NCBI RefSeq assembly: GCF_000253255.1
Contig: NC_015580.1
Location: forward strand, 1,997,001 to 2,061,000
Reading direction: 5' to 3'
Length of the DNA: 64,000 nucleotides
Source: Novosphingobium sp. PP1Y
GTDB taxonomy: Bacteria; Pseudomonadota; Alphaproteobacteria; Sphingomonadales; Sphingomonadaceae
The notes under the pieces are model-generated. The model was not told where the DNA came from. It ran no database searches and saw only the letters and a list, made by a program, of their open reading frames with translations. Position 1 is the stretch's first letter, and each line of letters opens with the position of its first letter. This document shows positions 1 to 8,362 of the stretch, piece after piece. A program made the position numbers and the translations under genes.

Positions 1-56
1 GAAATGGTGAAGATAGCGTGGTGCCGGTGCGTTGCGGGTGCGTCGACAGGCCTGGC

Positions 57-96
57 AAAAGGGCGGGCGGAGCGAGACGTTTCGCTCCGCCCGCCC
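57..96 (-). terminator. Intrinsic terminator of valS
   Basis: Read on the minus strand, a perfect 15-bp stem (61-75 with 82-96) with a 6-nt loop is followed by TTTT at 60-57. It lies 30 bases past the valS stop codon, the expected place for a Rho-independent terminator. Confidence 0.85.
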
Positions 97-111
97 TGAG
101 CCTGTCGAAGG
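96..111. repeat. Short intergenic repeat, copy 1 (GAGCCTGTCGA type)
   Basis: CTGAGCCTGTCGAAGG lies between the valS stop codon and its terminator stem. Related sequences occur at 13320-13340 and 16421-16447, always intergenic and always around a core resembling GAGCCTGTCGA. Short elements of this kind are dispersed in many GC-rich proteobacterial genomes; their role is unknown. Confidence 0.55.
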
Positions 112-126
112 CCAAAGGCGCCTGGC

Positions 127-2832
127 TTACCCCAGGCGCGCCAGTGCCGCCGCAAGGCGCTCGGCTTCGGCGGTGTGGTGCGCGTGGTCGCTGCGGGCCT
201 TCTCGACCGCCTCGGGCTTGGCCTTTTCGACGAACTTGGGGTTCGAGAGGCGGCCTTCCAGCGACTTGGCTTCCTTCTGCGAGGCGGCCAGCGCCTTTTC
301 GAGGCGGGCCTTTTCCGCCGCGATGTCGATCACGCCTTCCAGCGGGATCGCCAGCATCGCATCGCCGGCGCCGACTTGCAGCAGTGCGCCTGCCGGGGCC
401 GCTTCGAAGTGGATCGCATCGAGGCGGGCAAGGCGGTCGATCGCCGCGCCGTTGCGCTCGACGATGGCCCTTGTCGCTTCGCTCGGATCGGCAAGGTAGG
501 CGGTCAGGCGTGCGCCCGGCGCAATGCCGAGTTCGGCCTTGGCGCCGCGCAGGTTGCCGATCAGCGCGATCAGCCACTCGACTTCGGCCTTGGCGGCGCC
601 GTCGATCGCGGCGTTCGGGGCGGGCCACTTCGCGGTGATCAGCGGGTAATCGCCGCGCTCGCCCATCTTGCTCCACAGCTCCTCGGTCACGAAGGGCATG
701 AAGGGGTGAAGCATGACGAGTATCTGGTCGAGCACCCAACCGGCGACGGCCTTGGTCTCCGCGTCGAAGTTGCCCTTCACCAGTTCGATGTACCAGTCGC
801 AGAACTGGTCCCAGACGAAGTGGTAGATGGTGTTCGCCGCCGCGTCGAAGCGCAGCTCGGCCATGGCCTTGTCGAGTTCGGCCAGGGTCTCGACGACTTC
901 GCCGATGATCCACTTGTTGACTGCCGTCGTGGCCGCCGGGGCCTCTACCGAGGTCGAGGCGCCGATGCCGTTGCTCTGGCAGAAGCGGGCCGCGTTCCAC
1001 AGCTTGGTCGCGAAGTTGCGGTAACCCTCGACGCGTTTTTCATCCATCTTCACGTCGCGGCCCTGGCTTTCCATGGCCGACATGAAGAAGCGCAGCGCGT
1101 CGGCGCCGTACTTGTCGATCAGGCCGAGCGGGTCGACGACGTTGCCCTTGGACTTTGACATCTTCTGCCCGTCCGCCGCGCGCACGAGGCCATGCAGGTA
1201 GAGCCGCTTCCACGGCACTTCCTTCATGAAGTGGATGCCCTGCATCGCCATGCGCGCATCCCAGAAGAACAGGATGTCGAAGCCGGAAACGAGCAGGTCG
1301 TTGGGGTAGTGCTTCTTGAGCAGCGGCGCGTCCTCGTCCGGCCAGCCCAGCGTGGCGAAAGGCCACAGTGCCGACGAGAACCACGTGTCGAGGACGTCCT
1401 CGTCGCGGGTCAGCTTCTTGTTGCCGGCCAGCGCCTGCGCTTCTTCCTCGGTCTCGGCGACATAGACTTCGCCGTCCTCGGCATACCACGCCGGAATCCG
1501 GTGGCCCCACCAGAGCTGGCGGCTGACGCACCACGGCTGGATGTTCTCCATCCAGTTGAAGAAGGTCTTTTCCCAGGTCTTGGGGACGATCTCGATCTTG
1601 CCCGAGCGCACTGCCTCGAGCGGGGGCTGGGCCAGGGTTTCGGCATCGACGTACCACTGGTCGGTCAGCCAGGGTTCGATGACCACGCCGCCGCGGTCGC
1701 CGAAGGGGGTCTGGATCGTGCGCGGCTCGGCGTCGTGAAGGACTTCGTTGCCTTCCTTGTCCCTGGTGACGTGGGGGATGAGGAAGCCCAGTTCCTTCAT
1801 CTCGGCCACCACGGCATCGCGCGCAGCGAAGCGCTCCATGCCAAGGTACTTTTCGGGAATCAGGCCATCCGCGGTCTGCACCACGTTGGCTTCGGCATCG
1901 AACATGTTGAGCATGTCCGCAGGCTTGATTCCGGCGCGCTTGCCGACTTCGAAGTCGTTGAAGTCATGGCCCGGCGTGATCTTCACCGCGCCCGAGCCCA
2001 GCTGCGGATCGGCGTGCTCGTCGCCCACCACCTTGAAGCGGCGCCCGGTGATCGGCTGGAGGATCTCCTTGCCGATGACGGCCTCGTAGCGCTCGTCCTC
2101 GGGATGGACAGCCACGGCCATGTCGGCCAGCATCGTTTCCGGGCGCGTGGTGGCGACCTCGATGTAGTCCTGCCCGTTGGCAAGCGTCACGCCGTCGGCC
2201 AGCGGGTACTTGAAGTGCCAGAAACCGCCCTGCATCTCGCGCGTCTCGACCTCGAGATCGGAGATCGCGGTCTTGAGCTTGGGGTCCCAGTTCACCAGCC
2301 GCTTGTCGCGGTAGATCAGGCCCTGGTTGTAGAGATCGACGAAGACCTTCACGACCGCCCTGGTGAAGTGCGGGTCCATCGTGAACTGCTCGCGGCTCCA
2401 GTCCATCGAGCAGCCCAGGCGGCGCAGCTGGCGGGTGATGGTGCCGCCGCTTTCGTGCTTCCATTCCCAGACCTTGTCGACGAAGGCTTCGCGCGAATAG
2501 TTGGTGCGCTTGTCCTGTTTCGCTTCCATCTGGCGCTCGACCACCATCTGCGTGGCGATGCCGGCGTGATCGGTGCCCACCACCCACAGCGCGTCCTTGC
2601 CGCGCAGGCGCTCGTAGCGGATGACGATGTCCTGCAGCGTGTTGTCGAGCGCGTGGCCGATGTGCAGCGAGCCGGTGACGTTCGGCGGCGGATTGACGAT
2701 GGTGAACGGCTGCGCGTCCGGGCGCTCCGGGCGGAACAGGCCGTTGTCTTCCCAGTGGGAATACCACTTCGCCTCGATCGGGGCGGGGTCGAAAGTCTTG
2801 TCGAGCGCAGGCGCGGGATTCTGGTCGGTCAT
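127..2832 (-). CDS. valS: Valine--tRNA ligase
   Basis: Cytoplasmic class I aminoacyl-tRNA synthetase that charges tRNA-Val. The 901-residue product has the HIGH signature at residues 57-60 and KMSKS at about 557-561, with the long CP1 editing insertion between them, an anticodon-binding domain, and a charged C-terminal coiled coil (about 830-900) typical of ValRS. The frame stays open for 57 codons upstream, but that stretch is Cys/Arg-rich and unlike ValRS. The ATG at 2832 begins MTDQNPAP and gives the normal family length, so it was chosen. The gene is divergent from mlaE, with a 182-bp shared upstream region, and ends in a strong terminator. Identity is certain; the start is very likely. 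Confidence 0.97.
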   Translation of the reverse strand: MTDQNPAPALDKTFDPAPIEAKWYSHWEDNGLFRPERPDAQPFTIVNPPPNVTGSLHIGHALDNTLQDIVIRYERLRGKDALWVVGTDHAGIATQMVVERQMEAKQDKRTNYSREAFVDKVWEWKHESGGTITRQLRRLGCSMDWSREQFTMDPHFTRAVVKVFVDLYNQGLIYRDKRLVNWDPKLKTAISDLEVETREMQGGFWHFKYPLADGVTLANGQDYIEVATTRPETMLADMAVAVHPEDERYEAVIGKEILQPITGRRFKVVGDEHADPQLGSGAVKITPGHDFNDFEVGKRAGIKPADMLNMFDAEANVVQTADGLIPEKYLGMERFAARDAVVAEMKELGFLIPHVTRDKEGNEVLHDAEPRTIQTPFGDRGGVVIEPWLTDQWYVDAETLAQPPLEAVRSGKIEIVPKTWEKTFFNWMENIQPWCVSRQLWWGHRIPAWYAEDGEVYVAETEEEAQALAGNKKLTRDEDVLDTWFSSALWPFATLGWPDEDAPLLKKHYPNDLLVSGFDILFFWDARMAMQGIHFMKEVPWKRLYLHGLVRAADGQKMSKSKGNVVDPLGLIDKYGADALRFFMSAMESQGRDVKMDEKRVEGYRNFATKLWNAARFCQSNGIGASTSVEAPAATTAVNKWIIGEVVETLAELDKAMAELRFDAAANTIYHFVWDQFCDWYIELVKGNFDAETKAVAGWVLDQILVMLHPFMPFVTEELWSKMGERGDYPLITAKWPAPNAAIDGAAKAEVEWLIALIGNLRGAKAELGIAPGARLTAYLADPSEATRAIVERNGAAIDRLARLDAIHFEAAPAGALLQVGAGDAMLAIPLEGVIDIAAEKARLEKALAASQKEAKSLEGRLSNPKFVEKAKPEAVEKARSDHAHHTAEAERLAAALARLG

Positions 2833-3014
2833 GGCGCGGCGCTTTGCCAGTGCTGGGCAAGTCGCGCAAGTTGCCAGTGCGGCCTCTCGCGGGTCCGTGC
2901 CTTTGTTTCGCCGCACGGCCCTGCGAAAGCAAGGGATCGACGTCGCGGCGAACAATTCGTCGCAGCCGGGGAACCTCTTGCCGGTCCACGGTTTTTCCCC
3001 CAATACGAGCGCAC

Positions 3015-4130
3015 ATGCGGGAATGGGCTGAATTCACTCTGTCGGAAAGCGACGAAGGCGGTGTTCCTACGCTGGCGCTGCAGGGACCACTGCGCGTGCA
3101 TTCGCTGGGCGATCTCGAGGACAAGCTTGAGGCTGTCGACGGGCATTTTCAGCAGATCGACCTCTCCGGCGTTACCGATATCGATACGACAGGCGCGTGG
3201 CTGGTCTCGCGATTTGCCGACCGGCGAGGCGTGGCAATCGTTCATGAAAGCGAGCAGGCGCGGCGGCTCTTCGCAGCCATCGGCAGCGTCGAGGGGGAGG
3301 AAGCGGAGATCGCGCCGGAGCCTCCGCTGCTGCGCCGCACGGTCGCGGAATTCGGCGGTGTCGTGACCCTGTGGGGGCGCGGAGCGATGAGCGCTGTCGC
3401 CTTCCTGGGCGAACTCATCATGAGCCTGGGCACGATCGTCCGCCACCCCTCGCGGCTGCGGGTCAAGTCGTTGGTCCATCACATGCAGTACGTGGGCATC
3501 AACTCGCTGTGGATCATCAGCCTGATGAGCTTCCTCATCGGCATCGTCATTGCCCAGCAGGGCGCGGTGCAGCTCGCCCAGTTCGGCGCGGAGATCTACA
3601 CCATCAACCTGACTGGGCGCCTTTCGATGCGGGAGCTTGGTATCCTGATGACCTCGATCATGGTCGCGGGGCGTTCGGGTTCCGCCTTTGCGGCGCAGAT
3701 CGGGACGATGAAGCTGACCGAGGAAGTCGACGCCATGCGCACCATCGGCGTCTCGCCGATGGAAGCGCTGGTGGTGCCGCGCGTGCTCGCCTCGATGATC
3801 ATGATGCCGCTGCTCGGCTTCTGGTCGGCGATCCTCGCGATCATCGGCGGCGCCTTCATCTCGAACTTCGCGCTCGACATTCCGTTCTGGACATTCCTGC
3901 AGCGCACCCAGGCCGTGGTGCCGATCACGGACGTGTGGATCGGCCTGCTCAAGGCCCCGGTCTTCGCGCTGATCGTCGCGCTGGCGGGCTGCTATCAGGG
4001 CATGCAGGTAACCACCAACGCCGAGGAAGTGGGCAGCCGCACCACCCAGTCGGTCGTCACCGCGATCTTCACCGTCATCGTCCTCGACGCTTTCTTCGCG
4101 ATCTTCTTCACGGAGATCGGCTGGAAATGA
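3015..4130 (+). CDS. mlaE: MlaE-type ABC permease with N-terminal STAS (MlaB-like) domain
   Basis: Inner-membrane permease of the Mla/MCE phospholipid transport system. The 371-residue protein has a soluble STAS-like N-terminal domain (about 1-100, MlaB-like, with the DLSGVTDIDTTGA strand-helix pattern). A permease domain of about 250 residues follows, with several hydrophobic segments and the conserved region after ELGILMTSIMVAGRSGSAFAA. Enterobacteria encode MlaB separately; fusion of STAS and permease is a known arrangement elsewhere. The frame opens further upstream, but family similarity starts near the ATG at 3015, which has no strong Shine-Dalgarno. Its stop overlaps the mlaF ATG (ATGA), so the two are probably translationally coupled. 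Confidence 0.9.
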   Translation: MREWAEFTLSESDEGGVPTLALQGPLRVHSLGDLEDKLEAVDGHFQQIDLSGVTDIDTTGAWLVSRFADRRGVAIVHESEQARRLFAAIGSVEGEEAEIAPEPPLLRRTVAEFGGVVTLWGRGAMSAVAFLGELIMSLGTIVRHPSRLRVKSLVHHMQYVGINSLWIISLMSFLIGIVIAQQGAVQLAQFGAEIYTINLTGRLSMRELGILMTSIMVAGRSGSAFAAQIGTMKLTEEVDAMRTIGVSPMEALVVPRVLASMIMMPLLGFWSAILAIIGGAFISNFALDIPFWTFLQRTQAVVPITDVWIGLLKAPVFALIVALAGCYQGMQVTTNAEEVGSRTTQSVVTAIFTVIVLDAFFAIFFTEIGWK

Positions 4131-5011
4131 GCGACACCCAGGAATATCCGATCCAGGTCGAGGGGCTGCGCAACGCCTTCGGTGAGCACGTGATCCACGA
4201 GGATCTCTCGCTGAAAGTCCGCAAGGGCGAGATTCTCGGTGTCGTCGGCGGCTCGGGCACCGGCAAGTCGGTACTGATGCGCTCGATCATCGGCTTGCAG
4301 CGGCCCACCGCGGGCACCGTCACCGTGCTCGGCCATGACATGGAACATGCCGATGACGAGGACGAGATCGACATCCGTTCGCGCTGGGGCGTGCTGTTCC
4401 AGGGCGGCGCGCTGTTCTCGACGCTGACCGTGGGCGAAAACGTCGAGGTTCCCCTCAAGCAGTTCTACCCGGAGATATCCGACCAGCTGCGCGAGGAGAT
4501 CGCCCGTTTCAAGGTCAAGCTCTCGGGCCTGCCCGAGGAAGCGGCCTACAAGTATCCCAACGAGCTGTCGGGCGGGATGAAGAAGCGCGCCGGCCTTGCC
4601 CGTGCGCTTGCGCTCGATCCCGAGCTGCTGTTTCTTGACGAGCCCACCGCGGGCCTCGACCCGATCGGCGCGGCCGCTTTCGACAAGCTGACGCGCGAAC
4701 TGAAGGAAACGCTGGGCCTTACGGTCTTTCTCATCACGCACGACCTCGATACGCTTTACGCGATCTGCGACCGCGTGGCGGTGCTGGCGGACAAGCAGGT
4801 GATCGCCTGCGGGACGATTCCCGAACTGCTGGCGCTCGATCACCCGTGGATCCAGGAATATTTCAACGGCCCGCGCGGCCGCGCCGCACTGGCGGCCAAG
4901 GACGATCCCGAAGTGCACCCGGAACATGCAGGGTCAGGGCTCGTTGATGAAGAGAAGACCGAAAGGGGCGAAGGGCAGACCATGGACAAGTCCGGAAGAG
5001 CGGGGGCATAG
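4127..5011 (+). CDS. mlaF: MlaF-type ABC transporter ATP-binding protein
   Basis: Cytoplasmic ATPase of the MCE phospholipid transporter, 294 residues. It has Walker A GGSGTGKS at 41-48, the ABC signature LSGGM around 147-151, Walker B with DEP at about 171-173, and a switch histidine in ITHD. The signature followed by KKRAGLARAL is typical of MlaF/Ttg2A. The acidic C-terminal tail of about 40 residues is longer than in E. coli MlaF. The start codon overlaps the mlaE stop, and mlaD begins 9 bases downstream, so this is the second gene of a four-gene operon. Confidence 0.93.
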   Translation: MSDTQEYPIQVEGLRNAFGEHVIHEDLSLKVRKGEILGVVGGSGTGKSVLMRSIIGLQRPTAGTVTVLGHDMEHADDEDEIDIRSRWGVLFQGGALFSTLTVGENVEVPLKQFYPEISDQLREEIARFKVKLSGLPEEAAYKYPNELSGGMKKRAGLARALALDPELLFLDEPTAGLDPIGAAAFDKLTRELKETLGLTVFLITHDLDTLYAICDRVAVLADKQVIACGTIPELLALDHPWIQEYFNGPRGRAALAAKDDPEVHPEHAGSGLVDEEKTERGEGQTMDKSGRAGA

Positions 5012-5020
5012 GCACGGGAC

Positions 5021-5959
5021 ATGGAAACGCGCGCCAACAATGTCTGGGTCGGAGCCGTCACGCTGGTGCTGCTGGCGCTGCTGGCGGCCTTCATCATCTG
5101 GATCGCCCGCCTCAATGAAGGCGAGCGCACCGAATACGACATCTTCTTCAAGCAGTCGGTGGACGGGCTCGCCAAGGGGTCCGAGGTCAACTACGCGGGT
5201 GTTCCCGTGGGGCAGATCTCGCAGATCGAGCTGTGGCCCAAGGACCCCAGCTTCATTCGCGTGCGCATAAAGGTGGACGAGAAGGTCCCGGTGACGGTGG
5301 GTACGTCCGCGACGATCCAGGGCAGCTTCACCGGCGTTTCGGACATCCAGCTCGAAGGCGCGGTCAAGGGCGCCCCGATGCTGACCGAACCGGGCCCCGA
5401 AGGCGTGCCGGTCATCCCGACCAAGCGCGGAGGCCTTGGCGAGATTCTCTCCAACGCGCCGCTGTTGCTGGAACGTCTCGCCACCCTGACCGAAAGCCTC
5501 AACCAGCTTCTCTCCGAGGAGAACCGGCGTTCGATCACCGGCATCCTGAGCAATACCGACAAGATGACCCGCGACCTGTCGCGCGCCACGCCGCAGATCG
5601 AGGCGACTGTGCGCGAACTGCAGGGCACCCTGGATCAGGCGACCAAGACGCTCGCCGCATTCGAGGGCGTGGCGACCAAGGCGGACTCTTTGCTCGGCAG
5701 CGAGGGCAATTCGCTGGCGGCGCAGCTGCGCGCCACGCTCAGTTCCGCGCAGAAGTCGATGGATCAGCTCGACAAGACGATGGAGACTGCCCAGCCCGCG
5801 CTGCGTCAGGTTTCGCAGCAGACGCTGCCCGCCGCGGAAGCCGCGATCCGTGACCTTCGCGCGACCAGCAAGGCGCTGCGCAACGTGACCGAGAAGATCG
5901 ACGAGCAGGGCGCAGGTGCGCTGCTCAAGGGCCAGAAACTGCCGGACTACAAGCCATGA
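5021..5959 (+). CDS. mlaD: MlaD-type MCE-domain protein
   Basis: Periplasmic substrate-binding component of the Mla system, anchored in the inner membrane. The 312-residue protein has one N-terminal transmembrane helix (about 10-32) followed by an MCE domain (about 38-118, with the GLAKGSEVNYAGVPVGQI motif). The long C-terminal region (about 145-290) is predicted helical and rich in Gln, Thr and Ala. This is longer than E. coli MlaD (about 180 residues) and closer to MCE proteins that form a helical tube. It is the third gene of the operon, and its TGA overlaps the ATG of the next gene. Confidence 0.92.
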   Translation: METRANNVWVGAVTLVLLALLAAFIIWIARLNEGERTEYDIFFKQSVDGLAKGSEVNYAGVPVGQISQIELWPKDPSFIRVRIKVDEKVPVTVGTSATIQGSFTGVSDIQLEGAVKGAPMLTEPGPEGVPVIPTKRGGLGEILSNAPLLLERLATLTESLNQLLSEENRRSITGILSNTDKMTRDLSRATPQIEATVRELQGTLDQATKTLAAFEGVATKADSLLGSEGNSLAAQLRATLSSAQKSMDQLDKTMETAQPALRQVSQQTLPAAEAAIRDLRATSKALRNVTEKIDEQGAGALLKGQKLPDYKP

Positions 5960-6591
5960 CGGAATTCAGGATGGGGAATGCGATGAGCGGTTGGCGCAAG
6001 TCCGGCGCATGGCGCGGGGCGGTGATCGCGGCAGCCTGTCTGACGCTGCCGGGATGCATCAGCCTCGGTGCGAAAGTGCCCGAACAGCTGATCAAGCTCA
6101 CGCCCGATGTCAGCGCTCCGGCCGGGGCGACGGCCAGCGGCCAGCTCAGCGATGCCATCGTCGTGCTCGATCCCGAGGCCGACCGCAGCCTCGATGTCAT
6201 GCGCGTGCCGGTCCAGATCAACGAATCCAGCGTTGCCTATCTCAAGGACGCTTCGTGGATCGAAAAGCCCACCCGCCAGTTCCGCAACCTGCTTGCCGAA
6301 ACGCTGCGAGCCGAAACCGGCAAGCTGGTGGTCGAAGGCGGCGATTTCGAAGTGACCGGCAAGACGCTGATCGGCGGCCGCCTGCTCAACATGGGCTATG
6401 ATGCCCCGAGCAGTTCCGTCGTGGTCCGCTTCGACGCCATGCTCCGTGAACCCGGTGGTGAAATCGTCACGCGCCGCTTCGAATCCGTGGTCAACAACGT
6501 CGAGCCGAAGGCCGACTGGGTCGGTCCCGCGTTGAACCAGGCCGCGAACGACGTGGCCCGGCAGGTCGCGCATTGGGTCAAGGAAGGCTGA
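5956..6591 (+). CDS. ABC-type transport auxiliary lipoprotein (PqiC-like)
   Basis: Probable outer-membrane lipoprotein partner of the MCE system, 211 residues. After a short basic N-terminus and a hydrophobic stretch there is a lipobox LPGC (Cys at about 34), followed by the beta-rich domain found in PqiC-like auxiliary lipoproteins. The chosen ATG overlaps the mlaD stop. In-frame ATGs 5 and 8 codons later (MGNAM, MSGWRK) would give a more usual signal-peptide length, so the exact start is uncertain. As the last gene of the mla operon, it likely receives or delivers lipid at the outer membrane (inference from family and position). Confidence 0.82.
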   Translation: MTEFRMGNAMSGWRKSGAWRGAVIAAACLTLPGCISLGAKVPEQLIKLTPDVSAPAGATASGQLSDAIVVLDPEADRSLDVMRVPVQINESSVAYLKDASWIEKPTRQFRNLLAETLRAETGKLVVEGGDFEVTGKTLIGGRLLNMGYDAPSSSVVVRFDAMLREPGGEIVTRRFESVVNNVEPKADWVGPALNQAANDVARQVAHWVKEG

Positions 6592-6804
6592 TCGACGGCG
6601 CTACACCCGGGCTGGGATGCGTATTTCGAAGCCTGAATTGATAAAATTTCAAGTGTAGTTGCAGTAATGTGCAATCCATGGGGGCGTCTCCTCTTATGAA
6701 AAGAGGTGGGGGCGAAATAATTCTTCGCAATGTTCCGTCACACTTCTTGGCAATGGATTGCATCCGCACTTTAGCGAGACTTTGGTGCCCCGCTGCGCGA
6801 TGCC

Positions 6805-6826
6805 CGTGTTGCCGCAGTGCAACACG
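6805..6826. promoter_or_regulatory. Palindrome GTGTTGC-N6-GCAACAC (copy 1)
   Basis: Perfect inverted repeat: CGTGTTGC (6805-6812), 6-nt spacer, GCAACACG (6819-6826). The same 7-bp half-sites with the same 6-bp spacing occur upstream of clpB at 19918-19937. It lies 120 bp upstream of the beta-barrel start codon. It is likely a protein-binding site for a dimeric regulator; the regulator is unknown. Confidence 0.55.
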
Positions 6827-6894
6827 TCTCCTTTGGGTCACACTTCCTTTCATCTCCATGGATTGACTGCGTTTTATCCTCTCCGTACGCGGCG

Positions 6895-6923
6895 CCTCCC
6901 CCCGGTTCTGCCGGGCAGGGAGG
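6895..6923 (+). promoter_or_regulatory. Stable hairpin in the leader of the beta-barrel mRNA
   Basis: Two stacked stems, CCTCCC/GGGAGG outside and CCCGG/CCGGG inside with a TTCTG loop, end 23 bases before the start codon. No T-tract follows, so it is more likely an mRNA-stability or translation element than a terminator. Confidence 0.45.
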
Positions 6924-6946
6924 ATAAGAAAATGCAGGAGTTTTAC

Positions 6947-7504
6947 ATGAAGAAGTTTGCCATTGCCGGCGCCGCTGCCGCACTGTTCGTCGTTCCCGCC
7001 GCCGCCAACGCTCAGGCGTGGGTGCAGGCTGAGACCGGCCTCGACGTCGTTTCCATCGGCGGCGAGTCCGACGAAGGCGTGAGCTATGGCGCTTCGGCTG
7101 GCTACGACGTCGCTCTGTCGGGTGGCATGTTCGTTGGTATTCAGGGCACCGTTGCCGACAGCAGCACCAAGGAATGCGTCCGCGACTTTGACGTCGTTGG
7201 CGACAAGCTCTGCGTGAAGACCGGCCGCGATCTCGCCGCCGTGGTCCGTCTCGGCACCACCGTTGGCGAAAGCACCAAGCTTTACGTTCTGGGTGGCTAC
7301 GCCAACGGACGCGTTCGCCTGACCTATAACGATGGCGTCGACAGCGACTCGATCGGCGAAAACGGCGACGGCTTCCGTCTCGGTGCCGGCGCGCAGTACA
7401 CGCTGAGCAACAACATGTTCGTGAAGGGTGAATATCGCTACACGAACTACGAAAGCGACTTCAGCCGTCACAATGTGCTGGTCGGCCTCGGCTTCCAGTT
7501 CTGA
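6947..7504 (+). CDS. Outer membrane beta-barrel protein
   Basis: Small outer-membrane protein of 185 residues with a clear signal peptide (MKKFAIAGAAAALFVVPAAANAQA, cleaved after about residue 24). The mature part alternates short amphipathic strands and Gly/Asp loops and ends in an aromatic residue (LGFQF), the usual signal for Bam-dependent insertion. It matches the OmpA-like/porin-like 8-stranded beta-barrel domain by pattern. The start has a good Shine-Dalgarno (CAGGAG at 6935-6940). An in-frame ATG 5 codons upstream is less likely. A strong terminator follows. The long structured leader suggests abundant, regulated expression. Function beyond a membrane barrel is not evident. Confidence 0.8.
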   Translation: MKKFAIAGAAAALFVVPAAANAQAWVQAETGLDVVSIGGESDEGVSYGASAGYDVALSGGMFVGIQGTVADSSTKECVRDFDVVGDKLCVKTGRDLAAVVRLGTTVGESTKLYVLGGYANGRVRLTYNDGVDSDSIGENGDGFRLGAGAQYTLSNNMFVKGEYRYTNYESDFSRHNVLVGLGFQF

Positions 7505-7565
7505 TCCTTGCCTGGCAAGGATAGGGTGAGGCGCCTCTAGCCTCTCCCAACCACAAGCATGCGAG

Positions 7566-7600
7566 CCCGCTCCGGTTCAGGCCGGGGCGGGTTTTCTTTT
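7566..7600 (+). terminator. Intrinsic terminator of the beta-barrel gene
   Basis: A 10-bp stem (7566-7575 with 7582-7591, one G-T pair) with loop TTCAGG is followed by TTTTCTTTT (7592-7600). It lies between two convergent genes and ends 11 bases before the stop of the next minus-strand gene. Confidence 0.9.
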
Positions 7601-7611
7601 GGCGGTGAACC

Positions 7612-8352
7612 TCAGCCGCTGGGCTGGTCCTCGATCAGGGCGATCATGCGCTCCAGCCAGGCGCGCGGCTGGCGGGCCCGGCCGATGTCGCAGACGAATT
7701 CCTGCCCGCGCCGCGCGGAATCGAGACCTCGGCGGCCGATCCAGCGTTCCGGACGATCATGGTAGGTGAGGCCGCGTTTTCCCAGCCATGGCGGCACTTG
7801 CCAGAGATTGAGCGGCCCGCCCGGCTGCGTCAGCCGCAATTCGTCCACGGCCCTGCGTGCCGTGGCGCCGGGGCCGAACCAGATCGTATTGTTTGCGGGC
7901 CATTCGCCTTCGGCGTGGGGATGGGGCCTTGGCGGTTCGCGCCAGCAGGGGGATTGTCGCAGGGCCTCGGGAGCAGCGCAGGCCTCGACGCGCATGTGGG
8001 CAAAGATGCGGTGATGGCGCTCGCCCGTGTCGGGATCGGCGAAGAGGCCGAAGAACAGGAAATGATCGCCCGGGCCGACGCCGTGCTTGATGAGATGACC
8101 TTGCGCCGCGCCGCACTGGCCGAACCAGCACAGCCCGTCTCCGAACATCGGGTCGTCATGGCACAGGTCGGCGCCGCCGATCCGGCCGCGCGTTAGGGCG
8201 GTCACCAGTTCGCCGAGGCCGCGTTCGGCAAAGCTGGTGCGAGAGCGGTCCGCTGCGGGGATCGGCAGGGAGACAGGTGCGCCGCCCAGGATCGGAGAGG
8301 GCACTCCGCCCGCTGTCGTGTCGAAACCCTTGCGGCTGAAGACGAGCTTCAC
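7612..8352 (-). CDS. Putative nucleotide-modification associated domain 3 (Nmad3) protein
   Basis: The 246-residue product starts KLVFSRKGFD after a GTG codon, with the pattern SRKGFD...GG.PSPI near the N-terminus, then HDDPMF and a long aromatic-rich body. I recognise this as resembling the Nmad3 family, proposed from comparative genomics to act in DNA base modification; recognition is from memory and moderate. The open frame continues upstream for 94 codons but overlaps the ATP12 gene, so the GTG at 8352, 10 bases after the ATP12 stop, is preferred. It is the last gene of the crcB-rluA-HAD-TM-atp12 operon. No phage or restriction genes are nearby, which is unusual for such a domain. Confidence 0.55.
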   Translation of the reverse strand: MKLVFSRKGFDTTAGGVPSPILGGAPVSLPIPAADRSRTSFAERGLGELVTALTRGRIGGADLCHDDPMFGDGLCWFGQCGAAQGHLIKHGVGPGDHFLFFGLFADPDTGERHHRIFAHMRVEACAAPEALRQSPCWREPPRPHPHAEGEWPANNTIWFGPGATARRAVDELRLTQPGGPLNLWQVPPWLGKRGLTYHDRPERWIGRRGLDSARRGQEFVCDIGRARQPRAWLERMIALIEDQPSG

Positions 8353-8362
8353 GCCGCCCGCC

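Larger units (their letters stand above)
6592..6946. other. 355-bp leader/intergenic region before the beta-barrel gene
   Basis: No convincing gene here. It holds a small inverted repeat near 6692-6707 (CCTCTT/AAGAGG), the perfect palindrome at 6805-6826, and a stable hairpin at 6895-6923 just before the ribosome-binding site. It is more AT-rich than the flanking genes. It probably carries the promoter and a long untranslated leader of the beta-barrel gene. Confidence 0.6.
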
